Assembly (NCBI RefSeq): GCF_012568445.1
Contig: NZ_CP046190.1
Coordinates: 250,293 to 314,292, forward strand
DNA length: 64,000 nucleotides
Direction of reading: 5' to 3'
Source: Enterobacteriaceae endosymbiont of Donacia vulgaris
GTDB taxonomy: Bacteria; Pseudomonadota; Gammaproteobacteria; Enterobacterales; Enterobacteriaceae
The position numbers were made by a program, and so were the translations under genes. The notes under the pieces were generated by a model. That model was not told the DNA's origin. It was given only the letters and a program-made list of their open reading frames with translations, and made no database searches. This document shows positions 28,516 to 38,550 of the stretch, piece after piece (position 1 is the first letter of the stretch; each line of letters opens with the position of its first letter).

Positions 28516-29664
28516 ATGATTAATTTTACTAAATATTATAGTTTATATATTCATATTCCTTGGTGTTTAAAAAAATGTCCTTACTGTGATTTTTATTCAA
28601 CTATTTTTATAAAAAATAATAAACAAATACAGGAAAAATATATACAAAGTTTATTATTAGATTTAGATAAAACTTTATTGATTATTCAAAAAAAAATTTA
28701 TATTAAAAGTATTTTTCTAGGAGGAGGAACTCCAAGTTTAATAGATGAAAAATTAATATCTTTTCTTTTAAATAAAATAAAAAAAAAAATTAATGTTTTA
28801 AAATCTGCTGAAATTACTATTGAAATTAATCCATCTTCTATTACTGAACAAAAAATTAAAAGTTATATAAATAGTGGTATTAATCGTTTTTCAATTGGGA
28901 TTCAAAGTTTTGATGATAAAAATTTAAAAATTTTAGGTAGAGTACATAATTCTGAAGAAGCTGTTAATGCTATTAATATTTTAATTAAACAAAAAATATC
29001 GAATTTTAATTTAGATATAATCTATGGTATACCAGGCCAAACTTTACAAAATTCTTGTAATGATTTATATAAAGCAATTTCATTTAAACCTAATCATATT
29101 TCATGGTATCAATTAACTATTGAAAAAAATACAATATTTGAAAAATTTAAACCAAAAAATTGGTTAAATGATGATTTATTATGGAAAATATTTTTACAAG
29201 GTAAAAAAATATTTTTAAAAAATAAGTATTTACAATATGAAATTTCTTCTTTTGCCCAAAATAAAAAATTTATTTGTAATCATAATTTAAATTATTGGTA
29301 TTTTGGTAATTATTTAGGTATTGGTTGTAATTCTCATAGTAAAATTACTTTATTAAATAATAAAATTATGAGAATTATTAAAAATAATAATATTCAACAG
29401 TATATAAATGGTAATTTTTTTCTTTCTATGAAAATAATTTTATCTAAAGATATAATATTTGAATTTTTTTTAAATCGTTTTAGATTATATAAAAAAATAC
29501 ATAAAAAAGAATTCCAAAAAGTAACGGGTATAAATAAAATAAAAATTATACCTTTAATTAATAAAGCATTAAAAATGGGTTATTTAAAAGAAAATAATGA
29601 TTATTGGATCATAACTAATCAAGGACATTTATATTTAAATAATTTATTAGAAATTTTTATTTAG
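28516..29664 (+). CDS. hemW: HemW, radical SAM haem chaperone-like protein
   Basis: Radical SAM family protein related to coproporphyrinogen oxidase HemN; HemW is thought to deliver haem rather than oxidise it. The 382 residues have the 4Fe-4S motif C17-x3-C21-x2-C24 (WCLKKCPYCDFYS), the glycine motif FLGGGTPSL and the C-terminal HemN-type domain. Only three cysteines are in the HemW pattern, as expected. The last eight bases overlap convergent trmB. Confidence 0.93.
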   Translation: MINFTKYYSLYIHIPWCLKKCPYCDFYSTIFIKNNKQIQEKYIQSLLLDLDKTLLIIQKKIYIKSIFLGGGTPSLIDEKLISFLLNKIKKKINVLKSAEITIEINPSSITEQKIKSYINSGINRFSIGIQSFDDKNLKILGRVHNSEEAVNAINILIKQKISNFNLDIIYGIPGQTLQNSCNDLYKAISFKPNHISWYQLTIEKNTIFEKFKPKNWLNDDLLWKIFLQGKKIFLKNKYLQYEISSFAQNKKFICNHNLNYWYFGNYLGIGCNSHSKITLLNNKIMRIIKNNNIQQYINGNFFLSMKIILSKDIIFEFFLNRFRLYKKIHKKEFQKVTGINKIKIIPLINKALKMGYLKENNDYWIITNQGHLYLNNLLEIFI

Positions 29665-30358
29665 AAATTATAACTTTTTTATATTCTATATAATATATAT
29701 TTTTTTTTTTCAATTTTGCTTTATTAAAAAATTTACTTTTTAATAAATATAAATGTAAATTTTTATAAATATTATTATATTGATTAGATTTTAAAATTAT
29801 GAATTTATTATTCTTATGATTAATATTTTTTATATTTAAAATAATATTATTTCTATAATCTTGACAATCAGTTACTATATATAATAGTCCATTATTAATT
29901 AATTTAAAAAAAATAATTTTTAAAAAATCTTGTTGAAATAATCTCCTTTTCTTATGTTTTCTTTTAGGCCAAGGATCAGGAAAATAAAATTGAATTAATT
30001 TAATTGAACAATTAGGTATCATATTCTTAAAAACAAAAAAAGCATCATAATAAATTAATTTTAAATTTTTAATTTTATTTTCTATTATTTTACGAAGACA
30101 ATTAATAATTCCTGGTAAATATACTTCTATCCCAATAAAATTATATTTTATATTTTGCAGAGCAAAATGAGTAATATTATTATCTATACCAAAACCAATA
30201 TCAATAATTATTGATAGATTATTATTAAAAACATTTAAAAAATTTAAATTTTTCTTTTTATAATTAATATTAAACAAATTAAAATATTTATTAAAAATTA
30301 TTTGTTTAGATATTTTTAATTTTCTATAACGACAAATAAAACTTTTTATATGTTTCAT
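29657..30358 (-). CDS. trmB: tRNA (guanine-N7-)-methyltransferase TrmB
   Basis: Forms m7G46 in the variable loop of many tRNAs using SAM. The 233 residues include the SAM-binding IDIGFGIDNNI motif and the substrate-binding FPDPWPKRKHKKRR motif. It is convergent with hemW and divergent from yggX; in E. coli mutY lies between trmB and yggX and is absent here, so the MutY adenine glycosylase is probably lost. Confidence 0.93.
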   Translation of the reverse strand: MKHIKSFICRYRKLKISKQIIFNKYFNLFNINYKKKNLNFLNVFNNNLSIIIDIGFGIDNNITHFALQNIKYNFIGIEVYLPGIINCLRKIIENKIKNLKLIYYDAFFVFKNMIPNCSIKLIQFYFPDPWPKRKHKKRRLFQQDFLKIIFFKLINNGLLYIVTDCQDYRNNIILNIKNINHKNNKFIILKSNQYNNIYKNLHLYLLKSKFFNKAKLKKKNIYYIEYKKVIISK

Positions 30359-30438
30359 ATTTTATAACTATATAGTAAATAATTTTTAAAATAATATCTG
30401 TATATTATATAATTAAAATCAAAATATAGAAGAAATTT

Positions 30439-30696
30439 ATGTCAAAAAAAATTTTTTGTATTTATTTTCAATGCAAAATGAATAAATTAAATTATAAAGT
30501 ATATCCAGGTAATATAGGAGACATTATTTATAATCACATTTCTCAAAATGCATGGCTAAAATGGTTAATTTATCAAACTAAATTAATTAATGAAAAACAA
30601 TTGAATATGACAAAAGAAAAACATATACGTTTTTTAGAAAAAGAAATGATTAATTTTTTATTCAAAAATGATAAAACTTTGTTTTTAAAAAAATAA
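30439..30696 (+). CDS. yggX: YggX, iron-trafficking/oxidative protection protein
   Basis: Small cytoplasmic protein that protects iron-sulphur clusters against superoxide and is linked to iron trafficking. The 85 residues match E. coli YggX (91) through the start MSKKIFCIYFQ, the YPGNIGDIIYNHIS segment and LINEKQLNMTKEKH, with a slightly shortened tail. With sodA and fldA it suggests oxygen exposure of the symbiont. It ends five bases before the tRNA-Ala 3' end on the other strand. Confidence 0.92.
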   Translation: MSKKIFCIYFQCKMNKLNYKVYPGNIGDIIYNHISQNAWLKWLIYQTKLINEKQLNMTKEKHIRFLEKEMINFLFKNDKTLFLKK

Positions 30697-30700
30697 ATTA

Positions 30701-30773
30701 TGGAGCTAAGCGGAATTGAACCGCTGACCCTCTGCGTGCAAAGCAGATGCTCTACCAACTGAGCTATAGCCCC
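30701..30773 (-). tRNA. alaT: tRNA-Ala(TGC)
   Basis: Cloverleaf of 73 bases with anticodon TGC (loop TTTGCAC) and acceptor GGGGCTA/TAGCTCC with the G3-T70 wobble that is the alanine identity element; discriminator A. No CCA is encoded. It lies 11 bases downstream of tRNA-Ile in the same transcript, the order seen in 16S-23S spacers, but no rRNA gene is adjacent. Confidence 0.97.
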
Positions 30774-30784
30774 TTAAAATTTTA

Positions 30785-30858
30785 TAGGCTTGAGTGGATT
30801 TGAACCACCGACCTCACCCTTATCAGGGGTGTGCTCTAACCATCTGAGCTACAAGCCT
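30785..30858 (-). tRNA. ileT: tRNA-Ile(GAT)
   Basis: Cloverleaf of 74 bases, anticodon GAT in loop CTGATAA, acceptor AGGCTTG/CAAGCCT, discriminator A, no encoded CCA. Normally found with tRNA-Ala in the rRNA operon spacer; here it heads a free-standing pair with its own promoter. Confidence 0.97.
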
Positions 30859-30883
30859 TCTATATAATAAAAAGTATATTTCA

Positions 30884-30912
30884 ATTAATTCATATTTTAG
30901 AATAAATGTCAA
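30884..30912 (-). promoter_or_regulatory. Sigma-70 promoter of the Ile-Ala tRNA pair
   Basis: A perfect -35 hexamer TTGACA (minus strand, 30907-30912), a 17-base spacer and ATTAAT (30884-30889) preceded by TGA, an extended -10 element. The start point would lie about 20 bases upstream of tRNA-Ile. The perfect -35 box stands out in this composition. Confidence 0.5.
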
Positions 30913-30988
30913 CTATAATATATTATATATTAAAAATATAATTTTTTTTTAAATCATAATTTTAATTTTTTAAAAGGTTATAAATATA

Positions 30989-32326
30989 ATGTTTTTTTAC
31001 AAAAAATTTTTTTATTTTTTTATACAATTTTTATTAATTATTATTATATTTTTTTATTACAAAAAAAAAAAAATTAAAAAATGTTTAATAAAAAAAATAA
31101 AAAAAAATAAACAATTAGAAATTGAATTAATAAAAAAAATAGAACAAATAGAATTTTTACACAATTTAAAAATAAAGAATAAAAATTTAAATAAAATAAT
31201 ATCTAATCAAATGGAAACAATTATAAATTTAAAAATAAAAAATAAAGAAATACAAACAAAACTAAATGATAATATTATTTTTTTTAATGAAAAAAAAAAA
31301 TTAATTATAAACAATAATCATTATTTAAATACAGAATTTCAAAATTTAGCTAATAAAGTATTAGAAAAAAGTGAACAAAGAATAAATCAATATAATAATC
31401 AAAACATAAAAAATATTATTTCTCCTTTAAATTTTAAATTGGAATCATTAAAAGAACAATTACAAAGAAATTTAAATCAAGAGTCATTAGAACGTAATAT
31501 ATTAACTAATGAAATTAAAAATTTAAAAAAATTAAATATACATATTTCTCAAGATGCTATAAATCTTACTAATGCTTTAAAAGGAAATAATAAAATTCAA
31601 GGTATTTGGGGAGAATTAGTATTAAATAAAATTTTAGAATCTTCTGGATTAAGAAATGGGTATGAATATGAAACACAAAAAAAAATTGAATTAAAAAATG
31701 AAAAAAAAATACAACCAGATGTTATTATTAATTTACCTTATAATAAAAAAATAATTATAGATTCAAAAATGACTTTAATAGCATATGAACGTTATTTCAA
31801 TACTAATAATAAAAATACACAAAAAAAAGCATTAAATGATCATATATTAGCTATTCGTAATCATTTACGAATATTAAGTAATAAAAAATATCAATGTGCA
31901 TTTAAATTAAAATTATTAGATTATATTATAATGTTTATCCCAATTGAATCGGCTTTTTCATTAGCAATAAATTTTAAGCCTTCTTTATTATATGAAGCTT
32001 TAAAACTAAATATTATGTTAGTTAGCCCTACAACTTTAATGATTTCTTTAAGAACTATAGAAAATTTATGGCGTTTTGATAAACAAAATAAAAATTCTTT
32101 AGTTATTGCTAATAAAGCAACAGCATTATATAATAAAATTCGATTATTTGTAGAAGATATATATATTTTAGAAAAAAATCTTAATAAACTTCAAAGTAGT
32201 TATGATTCAGCTATTAAAAAATTATTTAAAGGGAAGGGTAATATAATTTCCCAAGCTGAAAATTTTCGTAATTTAGGTATAGACGTAGTAAATAAAATTA
32301 ATAAAGATATTATAAAAAAAAATTAA
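30989..32326 (+). CDS. rmuC: DNA recombination protein RmuC
   Basis: RmuC limits recombination at inverted repeats in E. coli; its biochemical activity is not well defined, but the core is nuclease-like. The 445 residues start with one membrane anchor (about 8-24), then a long Lys/Asn-rich coiled coil, then the RmuC domain with GIWGELVLNKILE and the PD-(D/E)XK-like elements QPDV and IIDSKM, and YERYF. Lysines 25-28 are encoded by a run of 13 A (31061-31073). AAAGG precedes the ATG. Confidence 0.93.
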   Translation: MFFYKKFFYFFIQFLLIIIIFFYYKKKKIKKCLIKKIKKNKQLEIELIKKIEQIEFLHNLKIKNKNLNKIISNQMETIINLKIKNKEIQTKLNDNIIFFNEKKKLIINNNHYLNTEFQNLANKVLEKSEQRINQYNNQNIKNIISPLNFKLESLKEQLQRNLNQESLERNILTNEIKNLKKLNIHISQDAINLTNALKGNNKIQGIWGELVLNKILESSGLRNGYEYETQKKIELKNEKKIQPDVIINLPYNKKIIIDSKMTLIAYERYFNTNNKNTQKKALNDHILAIRNHLRILSNKKYQCAFKLKLLDYIIMFIPIESAFSLAINFKPSLLYEALKLNIMLVSPTTLMISLRTIENLWRFDKQNKNSLVIANKATALYNKIRLFVEDIYILEKNLNKLQSSYDSAIKKLFKGKGNIISQAENFRNLGIDVVNKINKDIIKKN

Positions 32327-33169
32327 AGTTAATTTTTATACAAAAGATATAAAGAATTCATTCTTTATATTTAATAAAAGTATTAATTTAACAAATAAAA
32401 AATTAAAAAAAAATATACTAATATTATTAGTAGTAAAAGTTATTTATAAAATATAATATTTAAAATATTTTAATATTTATAAAGTAACTAAAATATAAAA
32501 ATTATTACTGATTTAATATAAGTTGTAGTGTACATTATATTATACTAATTTATATAATAACCATATTTATTATAAATTAAAATATTATTAAAAAAATTAT
32601 TATAGTAATAAGAGAATATAAATTAAACTTTTATATTAGTTATTTATATAAAAAATAATTAATTACTTTAAATTTATAACTTTAACTACTATGTTATAAT
32701 AATGTTTTTAAAAATATTAAAAATTTAAAACTCTAAGATTTTTAAAACTAAAATACATAATTTTGCTAAATAATCAGTATGATTGAAAGAAATATTAAGA
32801 TAAAAATATATTAATAAGTTTAACAAATATTTTTTAATAAAAAACATAGAACAAATTCTATAAAAAATATGATTAATTAAAATTGATTTTTTATTTTCAC
32901 TTTTTTAAGTAATGCATAAAATATGCGAAGAATTAAAAAACAAAAATTATTTTTCATTATTACCTAATTTTTTTAAAAATTATATTTTTAAGAAAAAATA
33001 TTTTTTTAAATATTCAAGTAGAAAAAATTTGTTTAATATTTTGAATTTAAATAAAATAATTGAAATTATTATTTTTATAAATTAAAATAAACTTTATTTA
33101 TTATTAAATAAATATTAATTCTAAAATTTAAAATAATATTTTTGTAATTTTAATGAAGAGAAAATAATA
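32327..33169. other. Gene-free stretch between rmuC and asnS
   Basis: About 840 bases, the longest stretch without a recognisable gene. Both strands are rich in stop codons. The longest open frame I see is 57 codons on the plus strand (32912-33085, starting MHKICEELKN), which I do not recognise and which may be chance or the end of a decayed gene; in E. coli pncB precedes asnS. No tRNA, tmRNA, RNase P RNA or SRP RNA motif was seen. Confidence 0.5.
32347..32370 (+). terminator. Possible terminator after rmuC
   Basis: Perfect 11-base arms (32347-32357 and 32360-32370) around two central bases, starting 21 bases after the rmuC stop and followed by TTAATAAAAG. Realistically about 10 pairs with a four-base loop. 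Each arm contains one G or C. Weak T tail. Confidence 0.35.
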
Positions 33170-34570
33170 ATGTATTTAGTTTCGAGTATATCTCAATTAA
33201 TGAAAGGAAAAATAAAAATTAATAGTAAAATATCTATTGGAGGATGGGTACGTAACAGAAGACATTCTAAGTTAGGTATTTCTTTTATTAATTTATATGA
33301 TGGTTCATGTATACATGATATACAAATTATTGCAAATAATAAATTAAATAATTATAAAAAAGAAATTTTATCAATTACTAGTGGATGTTCCTTAAAAGTA
33401 AAAGGAATATTTAAATATTCACCTAAAAATTTACAAATTTATGAAATTTATGCATTAAAAATAAAAATTTTAGGTTGGGTAAATAATCCAGGGAAATATC
33501 CTATTTCTCCTAAAAAACATAGTTTAAAATATTTAAGAGAAGTTTCTCATTTAAGATCTAGAACAAAAATAATTAGTTGTATTACAAGAATTAAGCATAA
33601 TGTAGCTTTATATATACATAATTTTTTAAATAAAAAAAATTTTTTTTGGATAAATACACCTTTAATTACAACATTAGATACTGAAGGATCAGGAAAAATG
33701 TTTAGAGTATCTACTCTAGATTTATCAAAATTTAAGTATCAAAAAGATAAAAATATTTTTAAAAAAGATTTTTTTGGTAAAGAAGCATTTTTAACTGTTT
33801 CTGGACAACTAAATTTAGAAACATATGCTTGTTCTATGTCTAGAGTTTATACATTTGGTCCTACTTTTAGAGCTGAAAATTCAAATACTAATCGTCATTT
33901 AGCAGAATTTTGGATGTTAGAAATAGAAATAGCTTTTTCTAATTTAGAATATATTATTATTTTTATAGAAAAAATGTTAAAAAAAATTTTTCAATATGTT
34001 TTAAATTTTCATGAAAATGAAATTTCTTTTTTGTCTGAAAGAACAGATAATAATTTATATAATAAAATATATAAAATTGTATCAAAAAAATTTAATTTAA
34101 TTGAATATACTGAAGCTATAAATATTTTAAAAAACTGTAAAGAAAAATTTTCTCATTTAATTATATGGGGGGAAGATCTCTCAATAGAACATGAAAAATA
34201 TTTAACAAATAAATATTTTAATAATATAGTAATAATATATAATTATCCTAAAAATATAAAAGCATTCTATATGTATTTAAATGATGATAAAAATACTGTT
34301 GCATCTATAGATGTTTTATTACCTGATATTGGTGAAATTATAGGAGGGTCACAAAGAGAAAATAGAATAAATATATTAGATGAAAGATTAAAAGAATTTA
34401 AACTTAATAAAAATGATTATTGGTGGTATCGTGATTTAAGAAAATATGGTACTATTCCTCATTCTGGATTTGGTTTGGGTTTTGAAAGATTAATATCTTA
34501 TATTACTGGGATATATAATATTAAGGATATAATTCCATTTCCGAGAACACCTTATAATGCAAAGTTTTAA
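33170..34570 (+). CDS. asnS: Asparaginyl-tRNA synthetase
   Basis: Class II enzyme charging tRNA-Asn. The 466 residues equal E. coli AsnS. The N-terminal OB-fold anticodon-binding domain (GGWVRNRRHSK) is followed by motif 2 (FRAENSNTNRHLAEFWMLE) and motif 3 (GFGLGFERL). AAGAG lies upstream of the ATG. It is followed by an ompF-type porin, the E. coli order asnS-ompF. Confidence 0.97.
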   Translation: MYLVSSISQLMKGKIKINSKISIGGWVRNRRHSKLGISFINLYDGSCIHDIQIIANNKLNNYKKEILSITSGCSLKVKGIFKYSPKNLQIYEIYALKIKILGWVNNPGKYPISPKKHSLKYLREVSHLRSRTKIISCITRIKHNVALYIHNFLNKKNFFWINTPLITTLDTEGSGKMFRVSTLDLSKFKYQKDKNIFKKDFFGKEAFLTVSGQLNLETYACSMSRVYTFGPTFRAENSNTNRHLAEFWMLEIEIAFSNLEYIIIFIEKMLKKIFQYVLNFHENEISFLSERTDNNLYNKIYKIVSKKFNLIEYTEAINILKNCKEKFSHLIIWGEDLSIEHEKYLTNKYFNNIVIIYNYPKNIKAFYMYLNDDKNTVASIDVLLPDIGEIIGGSQRENRINILDERLKEFKLNKNDYWWYRDLRKYGTIPHSGFGLGFERLISYITGIYNIKDIIPFPRTPYNAKF

Positions 34571-34601
34571 AAATTTTTTATAAATGAAAAAAAATAATTT
34601 T

Positions 34602-34630
34602 TTGATAAACTTTATTATATATTTTATATC
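34602..34630 (+). promoter_or_regulatory. Possible sigma-70 promoter of the porin gene
   Basis: TTGATA (34602-34607), a 17-base spacer and TATATC (34625-34630) lie between asnS and the porin gene; the start point would be near 34637, about 30 bases before the ATG. AGGA precedes the ATG by about nine bases. Confidence 0.35.
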
Positions 34631-34666
34631 AATAAATAATAATCATTATAGTCAGGATAAAAAATT

Positions 34667-35881
34667 ATGAAATATAATATATTAAAATTTTTAATACCTT
34701 TTTTACTAATAATTAATAGTATTAATATTGTTTGTGCTAGTGAAATTTATAACAAAGATCAACAAAAGATAGATTTATATGGATTTTTAGATATTAAAAA
34801 AGCATATTCTAAAGATAGAGAAGAAATGCCAAGAAAATATGAAAATATTATATCTAATATGGTTATTGGACTTAAAGGCCAAACTAATATTTTTAATGAT
34901 ATCTATGGTTATACTCAATTTGAATTTAGCTTACCAATAAATCAAAATACTGAAATAGAAAAAAATGTTTTTCCATCTATACGTTTAGGTTTAATAGGAT
35001 TAAATTTTAATCATGGTAATAGTTCTTTAGATTTTGGAAGAAATTATGGAATATTATATGATACTACTTCTTATATTAAAACAGATTCTTTTTTTACAGA
35101 TGATTTAATGTATAGTTATAATGATAAATTTATGTTTGGAAGAACAAATAATCTTTTAACATATAGAAATAGAAATTTTTTTGGTTTAATTAAAGGATTA
35201 GAAATAGCATTACAATATAAAAGTCCTCATTTTTATATTGAAGATAATGTATTTTATGATGAAAATAATAATAATGAACATCGTGACATTTTTGTAGAAA
35301 AAGAAAAAAATAAAAAAGGATGGGGTGCTTCCATTGGATATAAAATAGGAAATTCAGGAGTAAGTATTATAGGATCATATTTTAATACCTCTAAAATAAT
35401 CGATAAAAATGATGAATTAAAAAAAGTTTTTTCTATAAAAAATCAAAATTTAAAAAATGATGATAATATAAATGCTTTTTCAATTGGTGCTAAATATAAC
35501 AAGAATAATATTTATTTAGCAACAGTATTTAGTCGAGCAAAAAATTCATTAACATATTTAGATAGAAATAGTTATTCTTTTGCTTATAAAATTAAAAAAT
35601 TAGAAATTATTGGACAATATAAATTTGATAAAAATTTAAAAGCTAGTATTTCTTATGTTCAAACAGAAGGGAATAATATTCCTGCAGGATATTATTATCC
35701 TGGTGGAAATATAAATTTTGGGAAATATATATCAATTAATACAATTTATAAATTTAGTAAAAATTTATCTGCATATTTTGATTATCGTATTAATTTATTA
35801 AATAAAAAAGATAAATATATAAAAACAAATCATCTGTTTACAGATAATCTTTTTGGTATAGGTATAATTTATAAGTTTTAA
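34667..35881 (+). CDS. ompF: Outer-membrane porin, OmpF/OmpC family
   Basis: General diffusion pore of the outer membrane. The 404 residues begin with a signal peptide (hydrophobic 5-22, cleavage probably after A24), then SEIYNKD matching the mature start of OmpF, alternating beta strands and a terminal phenylalanine (IYKF), the signal for the BAM complex. It is longer than E. coli OmpF (362), with long Asn/Lys/Asp-rich loops. The constriction-loop motif PEFGG of L3 is missing; the aligned stretch is KTDSFFTDDLM. The position after asnS supports OmpF. Confidence 0.92.
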   Translation: MKYNILKFLIPFLLIINSINIVCASEIYNKDQQKIDLYGFLDIKKAYSKDREEMPRKYENIISNMVIGLKGQTNIFNDIYGYTQFEFSLPINQNTEIEKNVFPSIRLGLIGLNFNHGNSSLDFGRNYGILYDTTSYIKTDSFFTDDLMYSYNDKFMFGRTNNLLTYRNRNFFGLIKGLEIALQYKSPHFYIEDNVFYDENNNNEHRDIFVEKEKNKKGWGASIGYKIGNSGVSIIGSYFNTSKIIDKNDELKKVFSIKNQNLKNDDNINAFSIGAKYNKNNIYLATVFSRAKNSLTYLDRNSYSFAYKIKKLEIIGQYKFDKNLKASISYVQTEGNNIPAGYYYPGGNINFGKYISINTIYKFSKNLSAYFDYRINLLNKKDKYIKTNHLFTDNLFGIGIIYKF

Positions 35882-35898
35882 ATCTTAAATCATTATTT

Positions 35899-35957
35899 AC
35901 TAGCTATTTCTTAAATTTAATAATTTTATAAAAAAATAAATCCTAGAAATAGTTAGT
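35899..35957. terminator. Possible bidirectional terminator between porin and gloC
   Basis: Arms at 35899-35911 and 35945-35957 (13 positions, one G-T pair, several G-C pairs) enclose a loop of about 33 AT-rich bases between two converging genes. It includes the gloC stop codon. The long loop makes it weaker than the other candidates. Confidence 0.3.
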
Positions 35958-36588
35958 TTCTTTTTTGTAACCAAGGATTATTTATTATTTCATAATTAAT
36001 ACTAGTTTTTTCTCCATGACCTGGTAAAATAATAGTTCTTTTATCTAAAGAAAAAATTTTTTTTTTTATAGAATGAATTAAAAGGTTAAAATTACTTTTT
36101 GGTAAATCTGTTCGACCAATACTATTTTTAAAAATAGTATCCCCTGATATTAAATAATTATTTAATTTATTAAAAAAAATTATATGACCTGGAGTATGAC
36201 CAGGACAATGATATGTTTGTAATATAATTTTCCCTATACAAATATTTTGATTATTTTTTAACCATATATTATTTTTAAAAACACAATATGGTAATTGAAA
36301 TATTTTATTTTGTAATTTTATATTTTTAATCCAAAAAATATCTTTTTTATGTGGACCTAATATAGGAATATTTAAAATTTTAGATAAAGTATAAGCCCCA
36401 CCAATATGATCTAAATGTCCATGAGTTATTAATATTTTTGTTATATTAAATTTATATTTATTTAAAATTTTAAAAATTTTTAAATCTTCTCCTCCAGGAT
36501 CAATAATAGCTGCATCTAATGTTTTTTGACACCATATAATATAACAATTTTGATTAAAATTTGTTACAGGAATAGTTATGTAATTCAT
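35953..36588 (-). CDS. gloC: Type II hydroxyacylglutathione hydrolase-like protein GloC (YcbL)
   Basis: Metallo-beta-lactamase fold hydrolase; YcbL/GloC hydrolyses S-lactoylglutathione in methylglyoxal detoxification. The 211 residues carry the metal motif H56-x-H58-x-D60-H61 (THGHLDH), later CPGHTPGH, the acidic ligand in ISGDTIF and a C-terminal LPGHGEKT histidine. E. coli ycbL lies near asnS-ompF-aspC, which supports this over GloB. Confidence 0.88.
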   Translation of the reverse strand: MNYITIPVTNFNQNCYIIWCQKTLDAAIIDPGGEDLKIFKILNKYKFNITKILITHGHLDHIGGAYTLSKILNIPILGPHKKDIFWIKNIKLQNKIFQLPYCVFKNNIWLKNNQNICIGKIILQTYHCPGHTPGHIIFFNKLNNYLISGDTIFKNSIGRTDLPKSNFNLLIHSIKKKIFSLDKRTIILPGHGEKTSINYEIINNPWLQKRN

Positions 36589-36677
36589 AATTATGATATT
36601 AACTTAATTTATATATTTATCAATTATTTTTAAAAGTTTATTAATTAATAATATTTATGATTTAAAGAAAATATATG

Positions 36678-38333
36678 TTATTCACATTTTGCTGCTTTAA
36701 AAGCTTCTGTCATTATATTGGAAAAATTATTTTTTTTATTTTTTTTAATAATTTTATCTTCTATAATATTTAAATTAATAATTATATATACTATTCTAGT
36801 TTTACGATCAATATTATTAATTTTACCTTCTATATTTTGTCCTTTTTTAAAATATTTTAAAATATTGTCAATTTTATGATTTTTATATTCAGATAATTTT
36901 ACATTTCCTAATATACCATCTTTAAATTTTAATTTAATATTTTTATTATCTATGTCAGTAATAGTACCTATTACTATATTATTTTTTTTCTGTTCTATAA
37001 AATATTGATTTAATGGGTCTTCTGTTAATTGTTTAATACCTAAAGAAATTCTTTCTCTCTCAGGATCTACTTGTAAAACAATAGTTGTAATATCATTACC
37101 CTTTTTATATTTATTAACTTCATCTTCCCCTTTATTTATCCAGGATAAATCAGATAAATGAACTAATCCATCTATTCCTCCAGTTAAACCAATAAAAATA
37201 CCAAAATCTGTTATGGATTTTATTTTACCTTGTACATGATCACCCTTATTATAATTTTTAGAAAATTCTAACCAAGGATTATTTGTACATTGTTTAATAC
37301 CTAAAGAAATTCTTCTTCTTTCTTCATCAATATCTAAAACCATAACTTCCACTTTATCATTAACATTTACTATTTTAGTAGGATGTATATTTTTATTGGT
37401 CCAATCCATTTCTGATACATGGACTAAACCTTCAACTCCTTCTTCAATTTCAACAAAACATCCATAATCTGTTAAATTTGTTACTCTTCCTAATAATTTG
37501 CTATTTTCAGGATAACGTGTTGATATAGATTTCCACGGATCTTCACCTAATTGTTTTAATCCTAATGAAACACGAGTTTTATCTTTATCAAATTTTAATA
37601 TTTTAATTTTAATTTCTTCACCAATATTAACAATTTCACTTGGATGTTTAACTCTTTTCCAAGCCATATCGGTTATATGTAATAATCCATCAACACCACC
37701 TAAATCAACAAATGCCCCATAATCAGTTAAATTTTTTACTAATCCTTTAATCTCCATACCTTCATATATAGTATTAAGTAAATGATTTCTTTCAGCACTA
37801 TTTTCTAATTCTATGACTGCTTTTCTTGATACAACAACATTATTTCGTTTTTTATCTAACTTTATAACTTTAAAATCTAATTCTTTTCCTTCTAAATGAG
37901 CAGTATCTCTAATTGGACGAATATCTACCAAAGATCCTGGTAAAAAAGCTCTAATACTATTAAGTTCAACAGTAAATCCTCCTTTTACTTTACCAGTAAT
38001 AATTCCTTTAATATTATTATTATTTAAATTAGCTTTTTCTAAAATTAACCAAGATTCATGTCTTTTAGCTTTTTCTCTAGATAAAATAGTTTCTCCAAAT
38101 CCATCTTCTATTGAATCTAATGATACATCTACAATATCTCCTACCTTAATTTCAAGATTTCCTTGAGAATTTTTAAATTGTGAAATAGGAATACAAGATT
38201 CTGATTTTAATCCAGCATCTACTAGCACAATATCTTTTTTGATAGAAATAATAGTTCCAGATATTATAGAACCTAAATTAACAATTTTATTTTTTAATGA
38301 TTTTTCAAATAATTCTGCAAAACATTCACTCAT
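36678..38333 (-). CDS. rpsA: 30S ribosomal protein S1
   Basis: mRNA-binding protein needed to start translation on weak or structured leaders. The 551 residues (E. coli 557) contain six S1 repeats, the third to fifth nearly identical to E. coli ([35 protein letters not shown]), and the last two more diverged. Many genes here lack a clear Shine-Dalgarno sequence, so S1 should be central. In E. coli cmk precedes rpsA; it is absent between aroA and rpsA here. Confidence 0.97.
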   Translation of the reverse strand: MSECFAELFEKSLKNKIVNLGSIISGTIISIKKDIVLVDAGLKSESCIPISQFKNSQGNLEIKVGDIVDVSLDSIEDGFGETILSREKAKRHESWLILEKANLNNNNIKGIITGKVKGGFTVELNSIRAFLPGSLVDIRPIRDTAHLEGKELDFKVIKLDKKRNNVVVSRKAVIELENSAERNHLLNTIYEGMEIKGLVKNLTDYGAFVDLGGVDGLLHITDMAWKRVKHPSEIVNIGEEIKIKILKFDKDKTRVSLGLKQLGEDPWKSISTRYPENSKLLGRVTNLTDYGCFVEIEEGVEGLVHVSEMDWTNKNIHPTKIVNVNDKVEVMVLDIDEERRRISLGIKQCTNNPWLEFSKNYNKGDHVQGKIKSITDFGIFIGLTGGIDGLVHLSDLSWINKGEDEVNKYKKGNDITTIVLQVDPERERISLGIKQLTEDPLNQYFIEQKKNNIVIGTITDIDNKNIKLKFKDGILGNVKLSEYKNHKIDNILKYFKKGQNIEGKINNIDRKTRIVYIIINLNIIEDKIIKKNKKNNFSNIMTEAFKAAKCE

Positions 38334-38550
38334 ATTAGTAACTTTAAAATATTTTATAATAAATATCCACTTAAATCATATTAAGTATTATTTTTTTAAA
38401 AAACTCATATATTCCTTTTTATGAGAGAAATTTAAATATAATTTATAATTATGTATTATATAATCTATATATATCTATCGATATGCATATAAAGTTAACA
38501 TTAATAAGTTTTTTCTGCAACTATATATATTATAAGTATTAATTTATTTA

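Noticed and set aside
32912-33085. 57-codon frame in the rmuC-asnS spacer as a gene
   Set aside because: No recognisable domain and composition equal to the surrounding spacer; noted only as a possible remnant.
38480-38500. Adjacent palindromes TATCGATA and ATATGCATAT upstream of rpsA
   Set aside because: Short, common in AT-rich spacers and not linked to a known operator; no second copy elsewhere in the window was noticed.
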